Shown here: positions 45,430 to 56,580 of the stretch, piece by piece | Layout of the letters: every line of letters starts with the position of its first letter | Position numbering within the stretch: position 1 is the first letter of the stretch | Assembly (NCBI GenBank): GCA_019916065.1 | Contig: CM034233.1 | Coordinates: forward strand, 39,472,862-39,536,861 | Reading direction: 5' to 3' | Source of the DNA: Vitellaria paradoxa | Lineage: Eukaryota > Streptophyta > Magnoliopsida > Ericales > Sapotaceae | Length of the DNA stretch: 64,000 nucleotides | Translations under genes and position numbers: made by a program | Notes under the pieces: model-generated | What the model was told of the DNA's origin: nothing | Databases searched by the model: none | The model's input: only the letters and a program-made list of their open reading frames with translations

Positions 45430-45915
45430 TGAAAAACTTTTGGAAACAAAGGTCTTTAACCATATCCGCTTGAGATCACTGGTACTGACCTTTGATTACA
45501 ATATTCTTAACACTTTTCGAATTAAACCCTAATCTAGATTTGAATACAAACATCCCAAGGTAAAGTAGTGAACTACCCAGACTTGAAAGTTGGATCAAGA
45601 ACCTTTTTAGTATTGTGCTTGTTATTTAATTTAATTTATGAATTGATTTATTCACTTTAAAATTTAAAGTAGATGCTTTGTTTGCACTTTAAAATTAAAT
45701 TGAATTTCTTTCATTTAGAATCTAAAACAAAAGTTTGAGTTGCTAAAAAATTAGTTTAAATTAATTTAGGTTCACCTACTAATTAAGAGAACAAGTCTAG
45801 AGCTTTTAACAAAGCCCTCCCTGTGGATTTGACCTCAGACTCACCGACTTTTAAAACTACGACCGCCCTCTTGCACTTGAGAGGTAGAACCCGAAACACT
45901 TTTTAGGGTCGGTCA
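45430..45915 (+). repeat. Element G: Athila-type LTR fragment
   Basis: It matches the end of the solo LTR J (56205-57056): GATCACTGGTA, AGTAGTGAACTACCCAGA, TTGGATCAAGAACC, CCCTGTGGATTTGACCT, a TTGCACTTGAGAGG stretch and the terminal GGTCGGTCA. Only the last 490 bp remain. It has one of the roughly 135-bp units that J holds in three copies. Its 5' side abuts element C and its 3' side abuts H directly, with no duplication visible. Confidence 0.72.
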
Positions 45916-46552
45916 TGGCCCTAAACAATGACGAATTTCAGTTCATTGTTCCGTTAGGTGTTAGCCCATTAATGATAATGTTGGTTATACCCACCCCATA
46001 AATGTGATTGTGATTTGATGATAATAAGATTAAGAAAGATAATAACTGGATTTATTATTTGATTTATGGTGACGATCCTGATATTTGGTTTTAAATGATG
46101 TAATAAGTTGAGATGAGGATATTGATTATATTTATGATAATTGTATTCTATGGTATTGTTTTACATATTATATATACTTTTATTATGCTTCGTAAGCACA
46201 AGTAAATTAGTTCTTATGTCTTTACAGATTCTTGCAGGCCCTTGACCCTGAGTCTTAGGTAGACATTGGTTGGATTAGAAGTTGATTCACTATTGCAAAC
46301 CTTTGAATTTTAATTACTTAAGTTTTATTTAATATTTGGAATTGTAATAATTATTTAGATTTGGAGTTTATTCAATTGGATTGTAAAGGTCATAAGGCTT
46401 ATGTTTATATATTTTCGTAGGGTGTGTTTGGAGCATGGTGGCTTGACTTGGCTGAGGCACAGTTTATCTTTAATCTATTATTTCTAGTTATTATGGATGT
46501 TGCTTTTCGATGGAGACATTGCTCCTTGGGTTATGAGATCCAGAGCATGACA
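45916..46552 (-). repeat. Element H: F-like LTR fragment, inverted
   Basis: The reverse complement starts TGTCATGCTCTGGATCTCAT, matching the F start TGTCACGCCCCGGATCTCGC. It ends with GGGCTAACACCTAACGGAAC, matching F at about 39903-39935. So it is the first third of an F-type LTR. Its outer end (46552) lies in the protease gene of B, with AATCC next to it. The remaining part was lost at the joint with G. Confidence 0.72.
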
Positions 46553-46904
46553 AATCCAAGCTCCTTGAAGAGCCCATAGTATATCACCTTTGTAGAACTT
46601 CCTTGATCAATGAGGATATGGACACCTAACAGTTGTCGACCTCTAGAGTGACTATTAGGTCGTCATTATGTGATTGTTGGACACCCTCCAAGTCATCATC
46701 AATGAAAACCATCTCTTGGTCTGGCTCTACTTTCTTTCTTTTTCTATTATGGGCTGCTGTGTTGCCCACTTTCAACACTTCTTTTAGATGGATAGCTTTT
46801 TTGTACTTTGCTCGGGACTTGATCTCCTCTTCTCGGGACTCATAACCTAGATGTACCACATGAATGATCCTCTGAGCATGTCTATCATTGTGCTTATGAG
46901 GTCT
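46553..46904 (-). pseudogene. Element B gag end and protease start (decayed)
   Basis: Read right to left from the CACTA joint: MRPHKHNDRHAQRIIHVVHL, a Lys/Arg-rich segment, MVFIDDDLEG, DDLIVTLEVDN, a stop, then VSILIDQGSSTKVIYYGLFK. The last is the protease active site: Asp-Gln-Gly-Ser-Ser in place of the usual DNGSS. This linker-to-protease order is typical of Tat. The frame joins that of 54287-55150 when the CACTA element is removed with one TCT, so both belong to one gene. Element H cuts it after LFKEL. Confidence 0.82.
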
Positions 46905-46923
46905 CACAACTAGAAATATAAAT
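46905..46923 (+). repeat. CACTA left terminal inverted repeat
   Basis: CACAACTAGAAATATAAAT pairs with the right end at 54265-54283. The fourth base is A where the family has T. Confidence 0.8.
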
Positions 46924-47389
46924 TTTGGTGGAAGGAGTATTTGGGCGACCGCTTTTGGCGATTGCTGATGTTGTATCAGTGGCCGCTTTCGGCGGATGTC
47001 GAGCTAGTGGTCATAAATAATATGCAGCAAGCCTATTGGTGATGGAAAAACTCAAGCAACTACTAAAGATCCAATCGCAATAGCTTTAGCAACTGCAAGC
47101 AATTGCTAATACTGTTGTTATAATCTGTGCCATAACCTATTTTTCTTCCCTCCTTTCTCTCTTTTCCCTCCCCTATTCTCTTTTTCCCTCCCTTGTGCTC
47201 TATTCTCAAACTACTGCTACTCCTCCACCTCTCGTTGCCTGCTGCTACTACCCTCTGCTGCAAGTAATCTCCCTCCTCCTTCCTCCTCTCCCCACAGCTC
47301 CTTCTATCTCCTCCCTTCTCCTCACCAACTCATTTTCTCCCTGTTGCTCTCTCTCTATATATATATTACATATATTGCTAATATCGGGT

Positions 47390-48000
47390 TTTTTTTGTTC
47401 ATTTTTTTTCGAATTGAGCTTGTTAAAGTCCATTTCATAACTTGATCTTATCTTCCTCTCTCTCCAATTAAAGGTTTGGTTTTTTCTTTTTTTTTTTAAT
47501 ATGCAGCTTTTTTCTTTTTTTTTTTTGGTTGTAACTATTTTTTGCTTTTTTTTAATAAATTATTTTTTATTTTTATATATAGTTTGCAGATGTGTGGTTA
47601 TTGTTGGGTTTTTTTGTTTAATAAGCATGTTGGCTTTTTTTTTTTTTACACTATTTTCATTTTTTTTTGTTTTTGTAAACTATTTTTTTATTTTCATATA
47701 CTTATTGTTGGTTTTTTTTTTTTTGTTGAATAAAGTATGTTATTTCTATAAATATGTTGCCTTTTATTGTTGAATAAAAATATTTTTGGGTTTTTTATTG
47801 TAAATATTGTTAGATTTTTTTGTTGTAAAAATATTGGGTTATTTTTGTTCTAAATATGTTGGTATTTTGTTGTAAATATTCTTTTTGTAAATATATTGTG
47901 GTTGGTTTTTTTTTTTGGTTAAATATGTTGGGTTTATTGTTATAAATATTGTTGGATTATTGTTGTAAACATGCATGTTGGACTTTTAGATAATTGAATT
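47390..48000. repeat. T-rich low-complexity stretch in CACTA
   Basis: Many T8-T14 runs and TTGTTGTAAATAT-type units between 47390 and 48000. The open frames here (47501-47773, 47542-47733) translate to Phe-rich strings and are artefacts of composition. It is preceded by a CT-rich patch (47140-47360). Confidence 0.7.
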
Positions 48001-48479
48001 TTTATTGTTGTAAATTATATTTAGTATATTTTATATTTATTGACTTAAATAAAATTAATAAATAATGAGTTCTATTAATACTAAATATACAATTAATTTA
48101 CTTAACATCAAATATGAAAGTTTATTATAAAATATGCAAATCATTTTAATATGAAATATAACATTAACTAATTTAATATTAAAGATACTTTTTAAATTTG
48201 TTAATAAATAAAAGTAATTAAATTTAATTTAATATATTTTTTATTTATTAAACTAAATTACTTTTAATTTAACGAATATAAACAAGGAAATTAATTTAAT
48301 TTTGTTAAATAATTTAATAAAAAATTAAATTAAATAATAATAATAACAATAGTAGCAATAATATTATATTATAATAACAATAACATTACTAATAATAATA
48401 TCAAATTATTTAAATTAATAGTAATAAATTATTTAAACTAATAAAAATATAAGAAAATTAGTTAAATTAATAATAATAC

Positions 48480-50115
48480 ACAAATCGCAAATGAATGGGC
48501 TCAATCCAATCCAATATTTATTCCTTGGTCCAATCTAATCTCTAACATATGATTGGACCCAATCGAATTTATTACTCGGGCCTAGTATAATCAATACAAT
48601 ACTATTATAATTTAATTTATAATATTAAATAATAATATTATTATTATTAAATTAGTTAAATTATAACATTAGATTATGATAATATTATAGTAGTGATATT
48701 AACTAAATTATAATAAATTATTAATATCATAATAGTCATAGCAGACTGTAATATTAATAATTTAAGAAAATTAGTTAAATTAATAATATTATAATAAAAT
48801 TAGCTAATTAATAATATTATCTTATAATATTAAATTAGTTAAATTCATAATAATACACCAAGCCCTAATGATTGGGTCCAATCCAATCCAATCCAATCCA
48901 ATATTTATTCTTTGGACCAATCTAATCTCTAACATACGATTGGGCCCAATCTAATATACTGCTTGGGCCCTGTTCAATTAATCCAATACTACTATAATTT
49001 AACTTATAGTATTAAATAATAATAATAATATTAAATTTGTTAAATTTTAATATTAGATTATGATAATATTATAGTAGTAGTATTAACTAAATTATAATAA
49101 ATTAATTAACATTATAATAGTTATATTACATTGTAATATTAATAATATAAGAAAATTAGTTTAATGAATAATATTATAATAAAATTAATTAATTAACAAT
49201 GTTACCTTATAATATTAAATTAGTTAAACTAATAATAATACACAAAGCCGTAGTGAGTGGGTCCACTCTAATCTAATCTGATATTTATTTCTTAGGTCAA
49301 TCTAACTCTAACATATGATTGGGCCCAATCCAATGTATTACTTGGGTCTAGTTTAATTAATCCAATAGTATTAATATTTAACATATAGTGTTAAATAATA
49401 ATAATAATAATAAAATTAGTTAAATTATAACATTAGATTATAATAATATTATAATAGTAATATTAACTAAATTATAATAAATTAATTAATATTATAATAG
49501 GGATATTAGATTGCAATATTAATAATATAAGAAAATTAATTAAATGATTAATATTATAATAAAATTAGTTAATTAATAATGTTACCTTATAATATTAAAT
49601 TAGTTAAATTTATAATAATACACAAAACCCTAATGATTAGGCCAAATCCAATCCAATCCAATATTTATTACTTGGACCAACCTAATCTCTAACATATGAT
49701 TGGGCCTAATCCAATACATTACTTAGATCCCATTTCAATTAATCCAATACTATCGGTATTTAACTTGTAGTATTAAATAATAATAATATTAAATTAGCTA
49801 AATTATAACATTAGATTATAACAATGTTATAGTAGTAATATTAACTAAATAATAATAAATTAATTAATATTATAATAGTTATATTAGATTATAATATTAA
49901 TAATGTATGAAAATTAGTTAAATTAATAATATTATAATAAATTTAGTTAATTAATAATATTGCCTTATAATATTAAATTAGTTAAATTATTAATAATACA
50001 TAAAGTCCTAATGATTGGGCTCAATTCAATCTAATCCAATATTTATTCCTTTGGCCAATCAAATCTCTAACATATGATTGGGCCAAATCCAATATATTAC
50101 TTAGATGCCATTTTG
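48480..50115. repeat. Tandem array of about five 370-390 bp units in CACTA
   Basis: The phrase CAATCCAATATTTATTCCTT, followed by ACATATGATTGGGCCCAAT about 45 bp later, recurs near 48510, 48890, 49270, 49655 and 50035. The intervening AT-rich part, with blocks like ATTATAATAAATTAATTAAT, is also shared. Each unit has (AAT)n-like stretches of varying length. Preceding AT-rich sequence (48000-48480) may be a degraded copy. Copies differ by perhaps 10-20%, so the array is old. Confidence 0.8.
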
Positions 50116-50299
50116 ATTAATGAAAATTCAATATCAATTGAAATAATTTAATGACAATCCAATTCAATTCAATATATCTGTTACTTAGGTTTAATTTACT
50201 TTTTATGTTGTTAATTAGGTTTAATTAAAAAACCAATGACAAAAATAAAACTTAGATACAAATTAGAAAACAAGGAAAAACTTAGAGCTGCTTTACTTT

Positions 50300-51289
50300 A
50301 TTCATTTGTATGCATTAGTGAAATTTAGACCCGTTTGAGAATTGTATACGCCACCCATTTAGTCATCCTTAGGCGACGGATTTGGTCTTCGACTAAATTC
50401 ATCGTTTTTGTGATGAACACACGGGATTGATGCACACAATACTTGAATTGTCCAGTTTAGATAGTTTGGGAATATAACTATCCATCTTGTCTTCAACAAC
50501 TCATGCAATGTCTGATCTTGGAAGGAGTTTTGGTTGACATCCTATTGTTCTTCGGGTGCATACGCAAACTACGACTGATGTCATTTCTATATCGTGTACT
50601 TAGAGAACCACGTGGGCATACTTCCGAAATTTTATCTAACTAGGGGAAGAAAGCATCGAGTTGTTGAGTACAATTTGGATCGTGCATTCTCGAATGGGAT
50701 AAAACCAACCGCCCCGTAGTGAGAAGGTGAAGTTTAAGACTAGATGACTTGTATAATGCATGATCCCTTAGGCAAATTGTGCCTTTTCATTTTGGGACTC
50801 CAAACAAAGTTAATAAGGCCAGAGCGGATAAATGAAGGTCCTTTTAGGGAGGACACATCATTTGATATCAACCACATCGAGTGAATCCAAACTCAATGGT
50901 CTGTGCTCTTCAACATCCCATCAATTGTGCCGTTGACTCAGTAAATCATTTCTCTTTATAGAGAGCAAATTATGCAACACTTGGAATAAGTATCATGCTT
51001 ATTGGTAACACAATTTGATCTGCATTGTAGGAGAAACATAAATGACCTCATATGGGACAAGTCTCACGCAACAACTAGTCAAATTCGAATGTCCCGTTAT
51101 CAATCATTTCGTGACTAGTTTAAGAATTACGTACGTGTTAACATGTAGTTTTTTTTTGTCCTACCGCATTATTTTAAATTTGTATTCAATTAATACATGA
51201 ATTATGTAGGTTTACAAATCATGAAGCACCAGCGATCCTTCTTTAAGTGATGAAAAACTAGTTATCTGATGGTCCATTTACGACAGCTT
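50300..51289 (+). pseudogene. CACTA transposase C-terminal region, strongly decayed
   Basis: No sizeable ORF. By position, just before the DUF4216 domain, this should be the DUF4218-like part of a CACTA TNP2 transposase. Reading all frames gives short phrases (KLIRPERINEGPF, NDLIWDKSHATTSQIRMSRY) that could be its remains, but I cannot prove it. Confidence 0.35.
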
Positions 51290-51650
51290 GACATTACACA
51301 ACTTATGACATCAATGGATTTCTATTTCACATCAAGCAAGTAGATGATAAGCAGGTTATGCAAAATAGTGGTATCGGTTGTTCATTCGTTAACACTGGTT
51401 AGTACTATAACTAATTGAACGACATTGTTGAAGTTGTATATAATCATAGGTTGAGATTTTTATTGTTCAAGTGTGACTAGGCCGACCAATCCGTAAGGTT
51501 AAACCTGATAAGCACCAGTTTACTTTGGCAAACTTTAACAATTTGTTATATAGGGATGCGTAAATACAACATGAACCTTACATATTAACATCGAAGGCAG
51601 AGTAAGTTTATTATATCGGAGATCTAGCTGATCTTGACTGGTAAATTGCA
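51290..51650 (+). pseudogene. CACTA transposase DUF4216 domain (decayed)
   Basis: With stops and shifts the sequence reads TYDINGFLFHIKQVDDKQVM, QNSGIGCSFVNTG, LNDIVEVVYNHRLRFLLFKCD and then EPYILTSKAEQVYYIGDLAD. This follows the DUF4216 pattern (Y.INGYRFHT, Q.SGV, YYG.L..I.EL.Y....V.LFKC.W, EPFILASQA.QV.YV) found at the C-terminus of plant CACTA TNP2 transposases. It fixes the family independently of the ends. No function remains. Confidence 0.8.
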
Positions 51651-52479
51651 ATTTAAATGTCAAAAAAATGGTGTATCAAATCGAATGCGATGAGCCAGGT
51701 ATTAAGGCATTCATCCAACAAGTTCTTAACTAGGATGCAATCATCTAATGTGAGGAAGATGTTAATTTGGTTAGGGAGACTGTCGAAGAAGATACAATTG
51801 AATTGCATAACTAATGAAGGGTTATGTGCTTTTTTATCCAAAAAACGCTTATTTTAAATTTTTAGTTTTTTAAAATTATGATAACGCTCTAGGAGGAGAT
51901 CTAGTCCTTGGACAATGGTCGAGCATCTTGACGTATTCTGTGTGGGTAGCAACTCGACAGACACCTTCCTGCCATCATTATCTGCACTGGCGCATCCTTT
52001 AACATACAGTCTGGTACCTTCAGTGTTTGACCATATAGTGCTAGGTATAAATTGTTAGTTTAAGACATATTTTAGCCGTTAAAATTTTTTCTTTCAACTT
52101 ATTAAACTTAATATTTTATATGCAACAAATTCTCCCACTCCAAGCAGGCCTTCCAGGTTTAGTAGATGCATTAGAAGGCATTGTCACAATGGAATTGCTG
52201 GTCATAGTGGCCGACCGGGCAGCTCGATGACACACCCCACCCAGTGGGGAAGGCCAGACGATCCCTCATCTCCCAGATTAGACACACGGTCCGAAATCTG
52301 ATTAGTTTCCTACTGACCACCCTCAATTGGGATGTTTTCCTGCCCGACGCATTTAAGGGCCTCTTAGCCAAGTTGCAGGTACTTGAATATATTTTCATAC
52401 ATTATAGTTTTCTTTATACCGTACGTGGTGTTTGTGTTGCAACACATATTGAACAATATTTTGTAATTTATCCTTTTTA

Positions 52480-53440
52480 GTCTAATGTGATTAAGGTTCC
52501 TCCAGAGTTCCGGGATGTTTGCTATGGCAAACGTTGGAAGATATAGAATGACCATAAGAACAAGATCAAGTTTGGCCATTAGAAGGGTCATGAGACTGAC
52601 CTTGAAAGCATTCAGTAGGTCTCGTTAGGTGTCCTCCCCACTAGTGGGCTAAGCTTATCAATTACCGGTCGAGTGAGGAGGCATAGGTGAGTAGATTGCG
52701 ACCACCTAAATTTTTTTTCTTTAAATTTTTAAGTTATAAAGCATAACTTAAAAAAGCTAATCGATAAGAAATGAAAATAGGAGATGGTCAAGAGGAACTC
52801 ATTGAACCGAGAGATGTAGGGCTTCGGCCACAAGAAGAGGACTCGACACTTTACGTAGATCTACCATGAGGTAAAACATTAGTCTATCATGTAAAAATTT
52901 CATTTATTTTCATTTCATATGATAATAAACTATTAACATATAATTTTCCATTCAATAGTTGCAAAAGCAAGGCCAAAGGGCTGATAGGATGGCTATCTAG
53001 TTAGAGACCTGCAATAAGAATTCACTGGAGGCTCAGGCCATACAGATAATTAAGGCTTTATTTTGGCCAATGAGCATATTAAATTTTCCTTTATATAATT
53101 TAGTTACTTATCTTCTTATCGATCTTGTCTTGTTTCATTTAGACTCAATTTGAGGCACATCTGGCCAAGTTGCCAGTGAATGAGAGGGAGTCTGAGGTGA
53201 GAAAGGATGAGATATTCCACTCTATCGTTGGATGTGACGGCCATAGATACACGCTCATGCAAGGCGCAGGCATTCCACTCCGGTCTATCACACAAGTGGA
53301 GATATCTGTAGCTAGCTCCTCCCAGGCCAGACGCTGTGACAAGGACCTACTCCAGACCCTCCATGTGAAGATTGACATGTGAGAGGCATCGTTTCAAGCC
53401 AAGATGGAGAGGCACTTATCTTAGAGTCAGAGCCGTCATT
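52480..53440 (+). pseudogene. CACTA accessory gene, Transposase_24 (Ptta/En-Spm) type (decayed)
   Basis: Fragments in order: PPEFRDVCYGKRWKI (52500-52545), WAKLINYRSSEEA at 52640-52680, a RNSLNREM-like stretch (52795-52820), GHKKRTRHFT at about 52825-52855, then an open 70-codon piece (53170-53382) LPVNERESEVRKDEIFHSIV. AT-rich gaps between the pieces (52690-52770, 52870-52955) have the look of introns. This is the second CACTA gene product, a likely DNA-binding partner of the transposase (TNPA-like). The WAKLINYRSSEEA motif is the most diagnostic. It is dead but better preserved than the main transposase. Confidence 0.72.
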
Positions 53441-53599
53441 CCCTTTCTCAGGTTAGAAATATTAATTTTCGTATCTATAACTAATTAAAATTTTATAAAT
53501 TTATTTGTGTTTTGTTGTCACATTCTCATTCGCTTATTGATTTATTGTAGGACCCAGAAGATGGTGCCTGGCACTCCTGTACTGGACTGGGGGGATTTT

Positions 53600-54264
53600 C
53601 AACTGATCGGCATATTTTGTGTTTTCATATCTTGTGTTTCGTATTTTGCAAATTAATTTTTTCTTTTTATGTACACTTATATATAACAAATTCTGTAATT
53701 AAATTTCGTACTATTTTTGTATATATAATGAACATTTTTATTCCTTTTTATTTAAAAAAATTTCTATTACATGTGCAATTTAAATTATAACAAAAAAATT
53801 AATTTAGAAATAAAAATTTAAAAATAAATAATATAAATAATAAATGAATTTAAAAAATTAATAGAAAAGTAATTAAAATAATTAAAAATAAAAAAGTTTA
53901 TTGTGATCGTCATGTACGATCGCTAATGAAAAATAATATTAAATGTAAAAAATAAAAAAATAATAATAATTTATAAAAAAAATAATTAAATTAATTCTCC
54001 TTAGCAGTCGCTAATGAGAAAGACGCGGTTGCTATTTTCTTCCCGCCACATGGCGGGAACTAGTGCCAACTTCTAAGAATTAAGGCGGTCGCTAATGTTC
54101 TCAGAGTAAATTCATCGGTGGTTGCCATTTTGGTCGCTAATACAATGGCGACTACCACGATGATCGCTAATAACTTTTATAGATGACACATTTGCGACCC
54201 TTGTCCGACAGTCACCAAACGGTCGCTAATAAGTTTTGGCAACCACTACGCCGCTTTTACTAAA
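53600..54264. repeat. CACTA right subterminal region with GTCGCTAAT repeats
   Basis: GATCGCTAAT or GTCGCTAAT occurs at about 53918, 54007, 54088, 54132, 54164 and 54224, with relatives such as GGCGACTACC. The left end has the counterparts GCGACCGCTTTTGGCGATTGC (46946-46966, degenerate) and GGCCGCTTTCGGCGG (46980-46995). Such subterminal motifs bind TNPA-type proteins in En/Spm. The part from 53600 to 53990 is plain AT-rich. Confidence 0.75.
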
Positions 54265-54283
54265 ACCATTATTTCTAGTAGTA
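54265..54283 (-). repeat. CACTA right terminal inverted repeat
   Basis: Reads TACTACTAGAAATAATGGT inward from 54283. The C-to-T change of the first base fits deamination of methylated cytosine and would prevent excision. Confidence 0.8.
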
Positions 54284-54286
54284 TCT

Positions 54287-55150
54287 CTCATTTTTGACTT
54301 ATTGAGTAGGTTGTTCTTTCTAGATTTTACGCTCATCGACATAGTCACACAGATGGCCCGTGCAGACTAACTCCTCCAACTGAGGTTTAAATGCTCGCAC
54401 GCCGCGATATGGTGCCCTTTATCCTTATAATATGCGCAATGCAGGAGCTAATCCCTCTTGCATGGGTCGCCACCCATCTTCCTCAGCCATACAAAATATA
54501 AGTCATCCTTAATCTTAGGTAATAGCTTGAATAGTGGGACTTTGAAGATAGTTTGAATGGCTCCAAACACATCCCTCTTGCTCTGTTCTTTGATTGGCTT
54601 CTTGTCGTTGGTATGGGGTTGTACCCTCTCTTTCTCATTTCTCATGGTTTCATTTTCTGTGTTTCTAGTTTCACCATCCACCTTAGAGTACTTTTTGATC
54701 TGGTTTATGAGGTCGACCAATTCATTTGCTGTTTGCTTTGTTAGTGATTGCCAAAGTTTATCATCACGCGAAAGGACAAGCTTGAAAAAGGCTGTAGCAA
54801 TCTTCTCTGAACATCCTTCTACCTCATTGTAAACCTTAAAGTAACACCTGCCATATCCTCTCCAGCCCTCATTTCTACCTCTTCTCATGGTCATTAGTGA
54901 CCCTACCGACCAAGTCTACTTGCTATTGGCAATAAAACAAGCTATGAAAGCTTCTGCCAAATAGGAAGAAGTACTGATCGATTTGGGCTCTAATTTGTCC
55001 AGCCATCACAGGGCCACCTCTCCCAAGTTGGAAGGAAAGACATTACACATGAGAGCATCATTGTAGCTTCAAAGGGACATCACCTATTTGTAATGGCATA
55101 CATGTCCCACAAGATTAGCCTTGCCATCATAGAGTTCTAACCTTCGTGGA
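54287..55150 (-). pseudogene. Element B gag capsid and C-terminal part (decayed)
   Basis: Read right to left: FTPRRLELYDGKANLVGHV begins at the solo-LTR joint, then SYNDALMCNVFPSNLGEVAL, WLDKLEPKSI, LAEAFIACFIANSK, and an open 148-codon piece (54894-54448). That piece has TMRRGRNEGWRGYGRCYFK, VYNEVEGCSEKIA, FFKLVLSRDDKLWQSLTKQ and LVDLINQIKKYSKVDGE. After it comes HCAYYKDKGHHIAACEHLN, the zinc-knuckle-like C-terminus. This is a textbook Tat gag. It is interrupted on both sides by solo LTR J and the CACTA element. Stops occur, for example after GHVCHYK. Confidence 0.9.
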
Positions 55151-55595
55151 GTGAATGATTACACTTGAAAAGTGTAATTACAAACTCCACATTTTGATAC
55201 TCATTAATGCATTTAAGTAGTTAACTTCAAAGTTTTATCATTATTTTATTATTTATAGTGTTTATTCTCTTAATTGCAGGTAAAAGGGTAAAACAAGTGA
55301 GATTAGCAGTGTTGAAAGTAGCTTCCAGGGAGAAAAAAATGGTCCAAAGTTCAAGATAGTTGAAGTGGTGTGCACCTGAAGTTCCAGCTCAACACCCTGT
55401 CAGTATTTTGACCATATCTTTTCACTCACAACTCGGATTGACCTGATTCTTTCAGGGTTGGAAAGAAGACTCAAAGGGCTACAACGTTTGTGTTAGAGCC
55501 GAAGCCTAAATCCATCATATTCGAGGTCAAAAACGCATTGGACGGTGAAGACAGTAAGCTGTCAGAAGCAAGACACAAATTGAAAAGGGAGTACA

Positions 55596-55634
55596 CTGTG
55601 GTCCGGACCCCCCCACAGATGGTCCGGACCACAG
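55596..55634. repeat. Perfect 14-bp inverted repeat in J
   Basis: CTGTGGTCCGGACC and GGTCCGGACCACAG with 11 bases between. The inner ten bases of each arm are themselves a palindrome. CpG-containing, unusual in this decayed background. Confidence 0.8.
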
Positions 55635-56064
55635 AAGGTTTATTTGCACGGATGAACTTTATTTTTAGGGTTTTTCATCTCCACTATAAATATGTAGCTT
55701 TGACGGCAGAAGAGAGGACTTTTCACCTACGCTTTTCTCTGTAGTTTTAGGTTAGTTTTTCTTTGAAATAGAGTAGCTTTGAGAGATTTTTATGGTTCGT
55801 GTAATGTTTTTATGGATTTATGAAGCCTTTGTAGTTTTCATTACAGCCGTAGTTGTTCAATACTTCGTTTCAGAGTTGATTTCAGAGTACGTTTACTTTC
55901 GTTCTTCATTTTAATAATCTTGTTTCTTCATCTTGTTCGTTAGATCCGTTAAATATGTCTTCGATGAATGTTTTCATTTCGTTTACAAGCATGCTAGCGT
56001 AGAAACCCTAGTTCTTGATTCAATAAATCAAGAAAGGGTAGTTTACTCTGATCTATGGGATGTA

Positions 56065-56175
56065 CGTAGACCCTTCGCAGAGTTGCGAAAACTCATGCGT
56101 AGGGGTCTACAACTTTGAGACATTTGCGTAGACCCTTCGCATGGTTTGCGAAAGCTCATGCGTAGGGATCTGCAC
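56065..56175. repeat. Duplicated 62-bp hairpin unit in J
   Basis: CGTAGACCCTTCGCA starts at 56065 and again at 56127. Each copy ends with TGCGTAGGG(G/A)TCT(A/G)C, which pairs with the start (GTAGACCC with GGGTCTAC), and contains an inner TTCGCA/TGCGAA pair. So each unit can form a long imperfect stem. Confidence 0.75.
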
Positions 56176-56203
56176 TTCTTAAAACTTAATTCAGTTCTTT
56201 CAA

Positions 56204-56580
56204 AAACTTTCGAAAACGAAAGCCTTTGACTATATTCTCTGTAATCACTGGCAAGGGTTTTCGATTGCAATTTTCTTAATAATTTTGAAAAATTGAAAAT
56301 TCAGATTTTGAATCCTAATTTGAATTAGTTTATTTTAGAAACATTCGAAAACGAAAACCTTTGACTATATTCTCTGTAATCACTGGTAAAAGTTTTCGAT
56401 TAAAATTTTCTTAATAATTTTGGATAAACTAGAAGAATTGGATTTGAATCCGAATTCGAATAGGATTGTTTGAAAACCCTTCGAAAACAGAAGTTTTTGA
56501 CTATATTCTCTGTAATCACTGGTAAAAGCTTTTGATTAAAACTTTCTCAATAATTTTCAAACAAATCCTAATTTAGGTTT
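56204..56580. repeat. Three tandem copies of a 135-bp unit in J
   Basis: The phrase TTTGACTATATTCTCTGTAA followed by TCACTGG recurs near 56224, 56360 and 56498. The flanking CGAAAACGAAA and TTTTCTTAATAATTTT are also repeated. Fragment G has a single, diverged copy. Confidence 0.85.

Larger units (their letters stand above)
46905..54283 (+). mobile_element. Element I: CACTA (En/Spm) DNA transposon, deletion derivative
   Basis: 7379 bp. Left end CACAACTAGAAAT. Right end, read inward, TACTACTAGAAATAATGG, i.e. CACTACTAGAAA with the first C changed. The 3-bp duplication TCT is exact (46902-46904, 54284-54286), the CACTA length. GTCGCTAAT subterminal repeats crowd the right end. On the plus strand are a decayed DUF4216 domain (51290-51650) and an accessory Transposase_24-like gene (52500-53440). 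The transposase core itself is missing. The space it should fill (47.4-50.2 kb) holds T-rich sequence and a tandem array. It sits in the gag-protease linker of B. Confidence 0.88.

Noticed and set aside
47501..47773. Phe-rich 90-codon ORF that looks like a membrane protein
   Set aside because: Comes from poly-T runs. Composition alone produces Phe, Leu and Val.
52171..52480. Overlapping ORFs on both strands in the CACTA element
   Set aside because: Neither strand gives a recognised domain. At best a degraded start of the accessory gene, so not listed as a gene.
54553..54832. Plus-strand hydrophobic ORFs
   Set aside because: Complement of the element B gag, whose minus-strand reading is a clear family match.
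55490..55744. 84-codon ORF as a host gene
   Set aside because: Lies wholly inside solo LTR J, whose ends and duplication are exact.
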